Shown here one piece after another: positions 7,480-15,914 of a DNA stretch of 64,000 nucleotides. The position numbers and the translations under genes were made by a program. Position 1 is the stretch's first letter; each line of letters begins with the position of its first letter. The DNA is taken from NCBI GenBank assembly GCA_041399155.1, contig JAWKTI010000002.1:248001-312000 (forward strand). Reading direction: 5' to 3'. This stretch comes from Zavarzinella sp. (GTDB lineage Bacteria > Planctomycetota > Planctomycetia > Gemmatales > Gemmataceae). A model generated the notes under the pieces. It had not been told where the DNA came from and made no database searches. It worked only from the letters and a program-made list of their open reading frames with translations.

Positions 7480-10125
7480 ATGAAGAAAGACGAACGACTC
7501 AGACTGGGCTTTTCGGGATTTGCCCGTCTTCTAATTCGATTTCTTGGTTTGCTGGGCCTGCTGGCTGCTGCGGTGGGGTTGTTTGTGGCCCGCCCAAACC
7601 TGCCCGTGGGTAATATCGATCTGTCCTGGCCATACATTAGCAGCCTGATGCACGATTCCAAACAGGTTGTGCGGGTGGCCATCTGGTGTATCGTCGCAGG
7701 CACGGCAGCATTTGCACTGGCCGTAACGATTGAACTTCTTTCGGCCTTGTTTGGCTCCGCCCGTCGCAGTGCAGTGGGCTTTAATGCCACCTTACAGTCC
7801 GCACTAATTGTCGGTGTGGTGGTAGTGATCAATATCTTTTCTTTTCAGTATTTTCTGCGATTCGACTGCACCCGTGATAAAAAGTTTACCCTGCCACAGG
7901 ATGTGGTGCAGCAGCTCAAAGCTCTGAAGCAGAAAACCACTGTGGTAATTGTGCAGAAAAAAGCTCAGGGCCCACGTTTAGGTGGGGAACCAGATCGTTA
8001 TGATGTGGCTGCAGAACTTAAACAAATTGAAAAAATCAAGGATCTGATTGCCCAGTTCCGCCAATTAGGTGGGCAGTTTTCGGTAGTGTCGCTGAATATT
8101 GAATCTGACGACTACGAAAAGGAATACGAAGCACTGACGGCGAATCGCCCAGGTATTGGCGAGACAATCCAGGAACTGCCCCAAAGCAGTATTCTGTTTT
8201 ACGCAGACGATCTAGTGAAAAAGTTGCCCCTGGCTGAAGCGACCGCACGCAAAGAACAAGGCCTCAAACTCTACCACTCTCGAGTGGAGGGTACTGATGA
8301 TGCGTTGGTTTATGAAAATACTATCCCCTGGATGTCTTTCGATGAGTTTTATCGCTTAGACAAGAAACTTTCACAGGAAGCCAACAAAGACGCAGAAGGT
8401 ACCCCACGTGGGAATCTGGTGATGTGGCCCCAGCCGATTCAAGCGTTTACCAATCGGGTGTTTTCTGTGCAGGAAAAGAAGCCACGGATTGCGTTTCTGG
8501 CTTCCCACGAATGGCTCTCAACCACTTCATCTACTGGTGCCCAGCAACAATATACTTCAGCTGGCTTACGAAAAACACTGGAAGCCAATGGCTTTGAAGT
8601 GGTGGATATCATCCTGAAGAAATTCACCCGTGGGCAGCCACCCAGCCCAGCAGCTTACAACCGCACAGAAACCGAATTTTTCCGTCAGGAAAATACGCTG
8701 AATGCCACCAAAGCTAGTCTGGCTGAAGAACGCGAAAGTCTGGAAGAGTTAACCCGCCTGCAAAAAGACTTTCAGTCACTGTCACTAGATGAATTGAAGA
8801 CGAAGTATTTCAATGAGCAGGCCGGGGAATTGACAGAAGAACTTCGCACAGCACAGTTAAATCGATTTGTGACGGTGATGAAATCCACCCAGGAACGAAT
8901 TGACAATCTCAATCAACAACTTGCAGATACTGAAGCTCGTCTGAAAATATTGGCAAGCGATGAACGTGCGTTTGAAGATAATCGCGTTAATGACGTTTAT
9001 TTGAAACTATCAAGACAATTAGCCACGTGTGATATGGTCATTATCCCACGGTGGACACTGATTAACCTCTCTGAAGAAGAATCGATTCCAGCAAGTTTGT
9101 ACAGCCTTTCCACAGAACAGGTCCGGGCAATCCAGGACTTCATGAAAAGTGGGAAACCTGTAATGGCATTGCTGGGAGCAAACCTGGAACCGAATTCACC
9201 CGCACCAACGGGTTATCTGGACGATTTTGAAAAACTGCTCGCTGACCGTGGTGTATACCTCAGCCAGCAGGCGGTGCTGTTTGATCGCGAAATCGAATCA
9301 TTCAGTGCACGACAGGGTGAAGATCTTCTCGGTGGTGCTGCTGCAGAGATCCCACCTGTTACCTTTCCTGAAAAATCAGACAATCCGATGGCAATGATAC
9401 TACAACGCGTTGCCGATAGTGTGGCAGGGAAAATGTCGTTGGTGGTGCGCCATCCGATGCCGGTATACGTCCACCAGGCGGTGGAAAAGCAACAGGGTTT
9501 CCCTGCCAGCTTTATCGACACTTCTGCAAATAGTTGGAATGAAAGCTCGCCATTTCCAGAAGTCCGGCGTATCAGTCCCACCCAGGCGGTATTGCGTTTA
9601 CCACGCTATGAGGCCACTGGCTTTGGCGATCCTGCCTATGACACGCTTGCAGCCGAGCGACGTGGCCCGTTCCCAGTGGGTGTGGTTGTCGATGCCCCCA
9701 TTCCAGTAAGTTGGTACGATATTTCGTTGACCGAACAGATTGGTGCTACCACATTCGCTGCCCCGGGAGACTTTGGGCTTTCCAGTGCTTTGCTTACCGC
9801 AGCAGCGTGCGTGTCCAAAGGCGATGCAGATAATTCGACACTGATGAATCGGGCGAATTCCCGCATGATTGTCATTGGGCAGGGGGGTGTTTTCACTGGA
9901 AAGGATCTGGAACCCGCACAGGCAGAATTACTTCTGGCCAGCACCAACTGGCTGCTGAATCGCTCCGATCGACTGCCCACCAGTGAAGGGAAGGCCTGGT
10001 CCTATCCGCGTGTGCAGTTTCATGGCAAAGCTGCCTACTATTGGAGTTATGGCCCCCTGGCGTTTCTACCAATATTCTTTGGCATTTTTGGTGTCTGTGT
10101 CTTGTTACTCCGCAACATCCGTTAG
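7480..10125 (+). CDS. GldG-like ABC transporter auxiliary protein
   Basis: An 881-residue protein from ATG 7480. Three hydrophobic segments sit near the N-terminus (about residues 15-40, 64-90 and 108-128). A large extracytoplasmic region follows, and one membrane segment lies close to the C-terminus (LAFLPIFFGIFGVCVLLL). The region after residue about 140 (FTLPQDVVQQLKALKQKTTV) and the DMVIIPRWTLINL stretch match the ABC_transp_aux/GldG family, a degenerate GATase-like extracellular fold. Residues about 395-510 are strongly coiled coil. It is 58 nt after the permease gene and 54 nt before the DUF4340 gene. The set is known as an export module of unresolved cargo. Confidence 0.85.
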   Translation: MKKDERLRLGFSGFARLLIRFLGLLGLLAAAVGLFVARPNLPVGNIDLSWPYISSLMHDSKQVVRVAIWCIVAGTAAFALAVTIELLSALFGSARRSAVGFNATLQSALIVGVVVVINIFSFQYFLRFDCTRDKKFTLPQDVVQQLKALKQKTTVVIVQKKAQGPRLGGEPDRYDVAAELKQIEKIKDLIAQFRQLGGQFSVVSLNIESDDYEKEYEALTANRPGIGETIQELPQSSILFYADDLVKKLPLAEATARKEQGLKLYHSRVEGTDDALVYENTIPWMSFDEFYRLDKKLSQEANKDAEGTPRGNLVMWPQPIQAFTNRVFSVQEKKPRIAFLASHEWLSTTSSTGAQQQYTSAGLRKTLEANGFEVVDIILKKFTRGQPPSPAAYNRTETEFFRQENTLNATKASLAEERESLEELTRLQKDFQSLSLDELKTKYFNEQAGELTEELRTAQLNRFVTVMKSTQERIDNLNQQLADTEARLKILASDERAFEDNRVNDVYLKLSRQLATCDMVIIPRWTLINLSEEESIPASLYSLSTEQVRAIQDFMKSGKPVMALLGANLEPNSPAPTGYLDDFEKLLADRGVYLSQQAVLFDREIESFSARQGEDLLGGAAAEIPPVTFPEKSDNPMAMILQRVADSVAGKMSLVVRHPMPVYVHQAVEKQQGFPASFIDTSANSWNESSPFPEVRRISPTQAVLRLPRYEATGFGDPAYDTLAAERRGPFPVGVVVDAPIPVSWYDISLTEQIGATTFAAPGDFGLSSALLTAAACVSKGDADNSTLMNRANSRMIVIGQGGVFTGKDLEPAQAELLLASTNWLLNRSDRLPTSEGKAWSYPRVQFHGKAAYYWSYGPLAFLPIFFGIFGVCVLLLRNIR

Positions 10126-10179
10126 GTTCGTTGTGTTGGAAATTAAAGGTAAGGTCAGCCTCGCAGGAGGAAGAATCTA

Positions 10180-13100
10180 ATGAACCTGAAAACAACGTTT
10201 GCTGCAATTATTCTGGCCGCAGGTGCTGGTGCACTGCTGTATTATCAACAGCCGGCCGCGGAAAAATTACGCCTTTCCACCCCCACGGAAAGCCCAACGA
10301 AAAGCGACTCGGCGGTGGTGCTGGCAGGTATCACACCAAAGTCGATCACTGCCATTACAGTGTTGGTGCCCAGGCAACAGCCACTCGTACTGGTGCGTAA
10401 TCCAGCTAGCGGGCAGTTGGAATCGGAAGGGACCTGGCCATTACGTACTCTGGAATTGAATAATCTGGTACAGACGATCTGTTCGCTGGAGACACGTTTT
10501 GCCCCGATTCCGATTACCGACAGCACCAAACTTGCCGATTATGGTCTGGCGAATGATCAATCGGTCATCACTATTCGTGTGCTCCAAGGTGAAAAAGAAC
10601 ATCGATTAACCCTGGCACGTCCCAGCCGTAGTGATTCGGACAATCCTTTTCTGGTGCCAAGTTACATTCGTGTGAATGATGCACCAGAAATTTTGCGATT
10701 CAGCCCGGAAACTTATGCCAGCTTCGACCGCTCGCCAGAAGACTATCGTCGACGGCAGTTGTTCCCTGCGGTGGAACGGGTAAAGGTGACCGATACGATC
10801 AGCAGCGATCTTCAAGCAGCGACTACCAGCTTGTTGAATGATACGGTGGCGGAAATTGAAGTGGATGGTCCAAAGGGGGGATATACCTTGTCCCACCCGG
10901 TGCGGATGCCTGTCCCTGCGAATCTTACTGATAAAAACAATGCAGAAAATGCCATTCTGGCAAGCACCCTGGCAGATACATGGGTTATTACCCAGCCAGT
11001 TTCCGATAAGGCAGACCCGGAAAAGTTACGGAAGATTCTGGCTGCAATCCCAGATTTGTGGGTAGAGCAATTCCTGGTGAATCCGGATTCCCTGGTGGCA
11101 CTCAGTAGTATTCTGCCCACGGGTATTGCCGATTCTCCTTTGGCGGGCTTTGCCCGTGCTGGGATGGCAGCAAAACTATTGCAGGAATATCAGACGGCTG
11201 GCCCATTTTTAAATCGCGCGGGATTATTGCCTGCATCAAAACCTCATCGCCTGCTGGTACGCTTCAACGATAACACTGAACGTGAACTATGGATCGGAAA
11301 AATCAGCCGAACGACAACGCGAGAAGAACCGGGTGCCCCACCAATGTTCCCAGGTGCGCCACCATCACCTGGGCGGACGGTCATCGAAAATTCGTACTAT
11401 GCCAAACTGGCCAACAACCCACTGGTTTTTGAAATTCGTGGGGATCATATGGAAGAAATTTTCTTCCTGGACAAGCCGTTCGATCCGATGCAGCCCCCAC
11501 CTGCACCCACAGGTAGTGCGTATACCCAGCTGCGGGATACCAACCCACTGCGGTTTCTGCCCGATCAGGTTGCCAATGTCACCATTCAGGGACCGAAGCA
11601 ACAATTAGAACTTCGCAAAACATTTGGCAAAGACGATGCAAAAGTGGAAGCCAACCGCAACGATCGCTGGGATATTGTGCAGCCCTTTGCGGGTCTTGCA
11701 GAAACGAAACAGGTGGATGATTTGCTGAATCCGCTATCATCACTTTCTCCCACCGCAGAAAATACGGTGGAACGCTCGCTTCTCCACACCTTGACAGGTG
11801 GCATGGGTGCTTCTGATCTGGCAGTGCTGGGTTTGGCGAATCCCACCCGCATTACGATTACCAGCAGACCGATCTCTACGGTTGCCCAACGCACCCTGCT
11901 GGTTGGGAATACAGCGAACGGTCAAACGGCTTTGCAGCAACCAAACAGCGACCGGGTATTGTTTGTTGAAGAAAGCAGTACCAAGCCTGTATTGAATGAT
12001 GCCCGAGCTTATCGTTCGTTGAAGCTGTTTGATCTTACAAAAGCCCGTGTAGAAGCGATGAATGTTACCCTGCCAAAATTGAAATACCAATTGCAGGAAC
12101 AACCGGGCAAGGAAACTACCTGGAAAATTATGGCTCCCGTGGTTGCTGAAGCTGATACAGCCAGAACAAAGAAACTTTTTGAAGATATCGCCAGTGTGGA
12201 AGCAACTGAATACCTGGGAGATCCGTTTACAGCCCAGGATAAAGAAGCCATTGTACAGGCGCTTGGTGTCTTTGGTCCCGCTGTGCGGCCAGCTTTGGAA
12301 CCTCAGTACGGTTTTGAAACGCCCACCGCAAAGGTCCTTTTGCAATTCACTGGCCGCGGTGCATTGCCACCTCAAATGGTCGTGATCGGTGCGGTGCGGC
12401 CTGGCAAAGAAGAATATTTCGCCAGAATCGAGAATTCGGCGAATGTCTTTGGGATGAAAAAGGAACTTGTCGATCAGTTGACTGCTGGTTCACTGGCATT
12501 GCTTCCCACCCAACTGGTCAAGGCAACTCCCACGGATCTGTCGAATATTCGAATCCAACCCACGGCACCACCCGCCTACCGGCTGAATCAGGTGGGGCCA
12601 AGCTGGAATGTAACGGAACCGTTTCAGGCGGTGGCCGATTTTAATGTGATGAACGACATCACAGCAGCACTGGCAACATTAAGCGCAGATCGCTTTATTG
12701 CCCACAACGTTGGGAATCCTGCGGAATACGGCTTTGATATGCCCACGTTACAAGTGGAATTTACAGTCGATGAACGCACTGGTGAAGGTGCAAATGCAAA
12801 ATCGATAATCAGCACCAGAACCTTGCAGATTGGCAAAGCTGTGCCTGAAGGTGCTCCCGGTCGCTACGCCACTTTTGTGGGGGCGAATCAACCAGTATTT
12901 GTCCTTTCAGAGGCGAACTTTACCAGTCTCAACAAAGCTGCATTCGATTTGTTGAACAAACGAGTATTAACGTATTTCCCACCCTTGGTGACTTCCGTGG
13001 AACTGCAAAAGGGCAAAGACAGCTTTACCCTGCAGCAAATGAATAACGATTGGAAACCTGTGGGTGCGAATTTCCAGGTGGATCGCCCCACAATCCAGTC

Positions 13101-14790
13101 GGTGGTACAGGCGGGAAGTAACCTGCAGGTTGCCAGATTTGTGGAGTATGGTGCCAACATCCCCTGGGCGAAATATGGCCTGGACGATGCCAGCAATCCC
13201 ATCAAAGTGGTGCTGAAACTGATGGATGAAACCCACACAATTACGGTGGGCAAAGTGGTCGAAAACAGCACCGATCGGTATATCCGTGTTGATGATTCAC
13301 CGTTCGTGGCTGTAATGAGTGGGGCAAATGTTAATCCGTTTACTCTGACTAAACTTGACTTTGCCGATCGTACTTTGTTGACGTTTGATCCATTTGATCT
13401 GAGCTTGATTTCTCGAACTGGTGCAGGCGGGGAAGTTGAAATTTCGCTGGTCGGTAGCAACTGGAATATTGATAAACCTGCAAAACTGGCTGCCGACAAC
13501 CAGACACTGGAAGAACTGAGTAATTCCCTCTCGAAGCTGCGTGGTGAAAAAGTAGTGGATGTGGAAGGGAAAGATCTGGCGAAATTCGGTCTGGATCAGC
13601 CCACAGCCTCGATTTCACTGGAAATTCTGGGGCGTGCCGGCAAAGTGGAAAACAAAAAGATTTTCCTGGGTAAACAGGTTGATCCCACCAAAGCGGATAG
13701 CCCACGTTACGTGCGTGTAGAAGGGAACCCCAGCATCATGGAGTTGTCTGCTTCACTGTCCAACAAGCTGGTGTGGGAACCGATCAAGTTTCGTGATCGC
13801 ACCCTGGGTGGCTTTATCACTGCGGACAAAGTATCTGTCAAGCGTCCTGGGCAGGATATTTCCTTTGTGCGGATGGAAGGAAACTGGAAAATGACCGCAC
13901 CTGTGGCTGCGGAATTAGAAGCAGATGCATTTCGCGAACTGTTGGATGCCACAGGGAAATTACGTGCCGAAGAAATTGTAACAGAGAATGTAACCAATCT
14001 GGCACCCTTCGGTCTGGATCAGCCCACCACCTGGACGTTTATTAATGGCGATAAAACAGTGTTGACCGTATTGCTGGGTGGGCGAGAAAAGATTGATGGC
14101 AAAGATGGTTTCCGCAATTATGCCATGGTGCCCGATAAGAAAATGGTTGTATTGCTGGATATGGCCTTATCTGCCAAGCTGCGGGCAGAATATCGCCAAC
14201 GTAGTTTGTGGGAGACGCTGGATGTTGCGGAAGCCAACAAAATCGTTGTCGATACGCAAGAAGGGCCTGGGAGTTTCACATTACAGAAATCTCCTTTTGG
14301 CTGGATGGATAATAAAGACCCCGCAGACAAGCTGAATGTGAAAGAGATTACTGATTTTCTCGATGCTTTTGCTGGTTTGAAAGCGCAACAAATTGTCGAG
14401 CACGATGCCACTGGTAAAGCGAAATTGTTTGGTCTGGAACCACCACAACAAACCATTACCGTGTCCAGCAATAATGGGCAGAAACGCACTCTGCTGGTAG
14501 GTCGCCTGAATACTGACAAACAGGTTTATGTAACAACTCCTGATCTGAAAGCGATTGCGGTACTCAGTGCTACCGATACCCGTCGAATCGTTCGAGACCG
14601 GAGCAGTCTTTCTGAAACTCCGCCACCAATGCCACCCAAGAAAGTGGATCCTCCTGCGAAGAAGGAGCCGAAAAAAGAGAATCCTCCTGCGAAGACGGAG
14701 CCGAAAATAGACCAGCCAAAGAATGAAAATCCTCCGAAGGCAGAGCCGAAAAAGGAAATCCCACCTGCCAAAAAAGATAACAAAAACTAA
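10180..14790 (+). CDS. Giant DUF4340 multi-domain protein
   Basis: A 1536-residue protein from ATG 10180 with an excellent Shine-Dalgarno (GCAGGAGGAAG). The N-terminal signal anchor is about residues 5-22 (TTFAAIILAAGAGALLY). The rest is built of repeated units of about 150-200 residues. Each has a W-x-[IM]-x-x-P-x-x-A/F-type strand (WDIVQPF, WKIMAPV, WNVTEPF, WNIDKPA, WKMTAPV), a helical stretch, and a YGL/FGLDQP motif followed by a G-[KN] hairpin. These are the marks of DUF4340, here in at least six copies. The C-terminal 50 residues are Pro/Lys/Glu-rich. It is the last gene of the Gld-like ABC operon. DUF4340 proteins regularly accompany GldG-like proteins; the molecular role is unknown. 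Confidence 0.88.
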   Translation: MNLKTTFAAIILAAGAGALLYYQQPAAEKLRLSTPTESPTKSDSAVVLAGITPKSITAITVLVPRQQPLVLVRNPASGQLESEGTWPLRTLELNNLVQTICSLETRFAPIPITDSTKLADYGLANDQSVITIRVLQGEKEHRLTLARPSRSDSDNPFLVPSYIRVNDAPEILRFSPETYASFDRSPEDYRRRQLFPAVERVKVTDTISSDLQAATTSLLNDTVAEIEVDGPKGGYTLSHPVRMPVPANLTDKNNAENAILASTLADTWVITQPVSDKADPEKLRKILAAIPDLWVEQFLVNPDSLVALSSILPTGIADSPLAGFARAGMAAKLLQEYQTAGPFLNRAGLLPASKPHRLLVRFNDNTERELWIGKISRTTTREEPGAPPMFPGAPPSPGRTVIENSYYAKLANNPLVFEIRGDHMEEIFFLDKPFDPMQPPPAPTGSAYTQLRDTNPLRFLPDQVANVTIQGPKQQLELRKTFGKDDAKVEANRNDRWDIVQPFAGLAETKQVDDLLNPLSSLSPTAENTVERSLLHTLTGGMGASDLAVLGLANPTRITITSRPISTVAQRTLLVGNTANGQTALQQPNSDRVLFVEESSTKPVLNDARAYRSLKLFDLTKARVEAMNVTLPKLKYQLQEQPGKETTWKIMAPVVAEADTARTKKLFEDIASVEATEYLGDPFTAQDKEAIVQALGVFGPAVRPALEPQYGFETPTAKVLLQFTGRGALPPQMVVIGAVRPGKEEYFARIENSANVFGMKKELVDQLTAGSLALLPTQLVKATPTDLSNIRIQPTAPPAYRLNQVGPSWNVTEPFQAVADFNVMNDITAALATLSADRFIAHNVGNPAEYGFDMPTLQVEFTVDERTGEGANAKSIISTRTLQIGKAVPEGAPGRYATFVGANQPVFVLSEANFTSLNKAAFDLLNKRVLTYFPPLVTSVELQKGKDSFTLQQMNNDWKPVGANFQVDRPTIQSVVQAGSNLQVARFVEYGANIPWAKYGLDDASNPIKVVLKLMDETHTITVGKVVENSTDRYIRVDDSPFVAVMSGANVNPFTLTKLDFADRTLLTFDPFDLSLISRTGAGGEVEISLVGSNWNIDKPAKLAADNQTLEELSNSLSKLRGEKVVDVEGKDLAKFGLDQPTASISLEILGRAGKVENKKIFLGKQVDPTKADSPRYVRVEGNPSIMELSASLSNKLVWEPIKFRDRTLGGFITADKVSVKRPGQDISFVRMEGNWKMTAPVAAELEADAFRELLDATGKLRAEEIVTENVTNLAPFGLDQPTTWTFINGDKTVLTVLLGGREKIDGKDGFRNYAMVPDKKMVVLLDMALSAKLRAEYRQRSLWETLDVAEANKIVVDTQEGPGSFTLQKSPFGWMDNKDPADKLNVKEITDFLDAFAGLKAQQIVEHDATGKAKLFGLEPPQQTITVSSNNGQKRTLLVGRLNTDKQVYVTTPDLKAIAVLSATDTRRIVRDRSSLSETPPPMPPKKVDPPAKKEPKKENPPAKTEPKIDQPKNENPPKAEPKKEIPPAKKDNKN
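14636..14787 (+). repeat. Imperfect Pro/Lys/Glu tandem repeat at 3' end of the DUF4340 gene
   Basis: Short units such as PPAKKEPKKEN, PPAKTEPKIDQ and PPKAEPKKEI are repeated with a DNA period of about 36-50 nt (CCTCCTGCGAAGA recurs). The segment probably forms an extended, positively charged tail that could bind peptidoglycan or the outer face of the membrane. Such tracts can change length by slippage. Confidence 0.6.
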
Positions 14791-14829
14791 CGGTTCTGTT
14801 TTTGACAGGCAAGTCGAAACGCAGCCGAT

Positions 14830-14852
14830 CCCATCCCACAATCTTGGATGGG
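14830..14852 (+). terminator. Hairpin after the DUF4340 gene, possible weak terminator
   Basis: CCCATCC (14830-14836) can pair with GGATGGG (14846-14852) across a 9-nt loop, 40 nt after the stop of the DUF4340 gene. There is no immediate T-run, so intrinsic termination is uncertain; it may instead be a pause or RNA-end structure. Confidence 0.3.
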
Positions 14853-14895
14853 GGGCTATAATTCCAGCTAGATTATTTTTGCATCAGGTGATTCG

Positions 14896-15762
14896 ATGAG
14901 ATGGGAAGGACGCGAGCGCAGTAGTAACGTCGAAGATCGGCGTGGCATGGGTGGCAAAGGTAAATTAGCCCTCGGTGGGGGTGGCATCGCAATTGTTGCA
15001 CTGATTCTCAGCCAGTTGCTGGGCTTCGATGTCCGACCGTTATTGAACATTTTTAATGCCGGTGCTGGCCCGCAGGTACAGCAGCAACAGGGTGCAGAAC
15101 GCCCACTGACCGAAGAGGAGAAAAAACAAGGCGAATTCGCCAGCGTGGTGCTGAAAGATACGGAAGATGTCTGGACTGATCTGTTTCAGCGGAATCGCAA
15201 ACAATACAAGAAGCCAAAACTTGTTCTTTTCACAGATTCGGTGCAATCTGACTGCGGTGCTGCTGGTGCCGAAGTGGGACCGTTTTACTGTCCTGCAGAT
15301 CAAACGGTCTACATCGATCTGGCTTTTTTTGTGGAGTTGGATAAGCGATTCAAGGCACCTGGGGATTTTGCGAATGCCTATGTGATTGCCCACGAAGTGG
15401 GGCACCACGTGCAGAAATTACTTGGTTACAGTGATCTCGTCGATAAAAAGCGTCGTGACCCGGATTACAACCAGTATTCCGTGCGTCTGGAACTGCAGGC
15501 AGATTATCTGGCAGGTGTCTGGGCACATCACATCCAGAAGAAAAAGAATGTCCTGGATCCAGGGGATATCGACGAAGCGTTAACGGCTGCCAACGCCATT
15601 GGTGATGATACACTGCAAAAGAAAGCACGTGGGAAGGTGATGCCCGATTCCTTTACCCACGGTACTTCCGCACAACGCGTATACTGGTTTAAAAAAGGCT
15701 TCGAATCTGGCAAATTTGAGGAACTCGATCTGTTGTTTACCCTGCCTTATAACAAATTGTAA
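14896..15762 (+). CDS. YpfJ-family neutral zinc metallopeptidase
   Basis: A 288-residue protein from ATG 14896. It begins with MRWEGRERSSNVEDRRG, the typical soluble start of YpfJ-family proteins, followed by a Gly-rich stretch and one membrane segment (about residues 30-47, GGIAIVALILSQLLG). The C-terminal domain carries HEVGHH (the HExxH zinc motif, about residue 166) and a downstream LELQADYLAGVWAHH that supplies the third acidic ligand. The conserved QSDCGAA and PFYCPADQTVYIDL motifs are also present. Length and order match the family. The catalytic domain should face the periplasm. Substrate unknown. It is a single gene, 105 nt after the DUF4340 gene on the same strand. Confidence 0.9.
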   Translation: MRWEGRERSSNVEDRRGMGGKGKLALGGGGIAIVALILSQLLGFDVRPLLNIFNAGAGPQVQQQQGAERPLTEEEKKQGEFASVVLKDTEDVWTDLFQRNRKQYKKPKLVLFTDSVQSDCGAAGAEVGPFYCPADQTVYIDLAFFVELDKRFKAPGDFANAYVIAHEVGHHVQKLLGYSDLVDKKRRDPDYNQYSVRLELQADYLAGVWAHHIQKKKNVLDPGDIDEALTAANAIGDDTLQKKARGKVMPDSFTHGTSAQRVYWFKKGFESGKFEELDLLFTLPYNKL

Positions 15763-15914
15763 ATCGGTCTCGATGCCCGCAGTTTCTCCTGTTGGATTCC
15801 CATTAGATTGTGATTCTACTTGAGTTTCCATTTCGATTTCGTTAATTTGCATACTTCACTACCAAGCGGTAGTGAGTGACAGCAAACCTTATCCTCACTT
15901 TGAATAGAACGATC

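Noticed and set aside
14857..14862. TATAAT as a promoter for the YpfJ-family peptidase gene
   Set aside because: No -35 hexamer at 16-18 nt upstream; the nearest TTGACA is 49 nt away.
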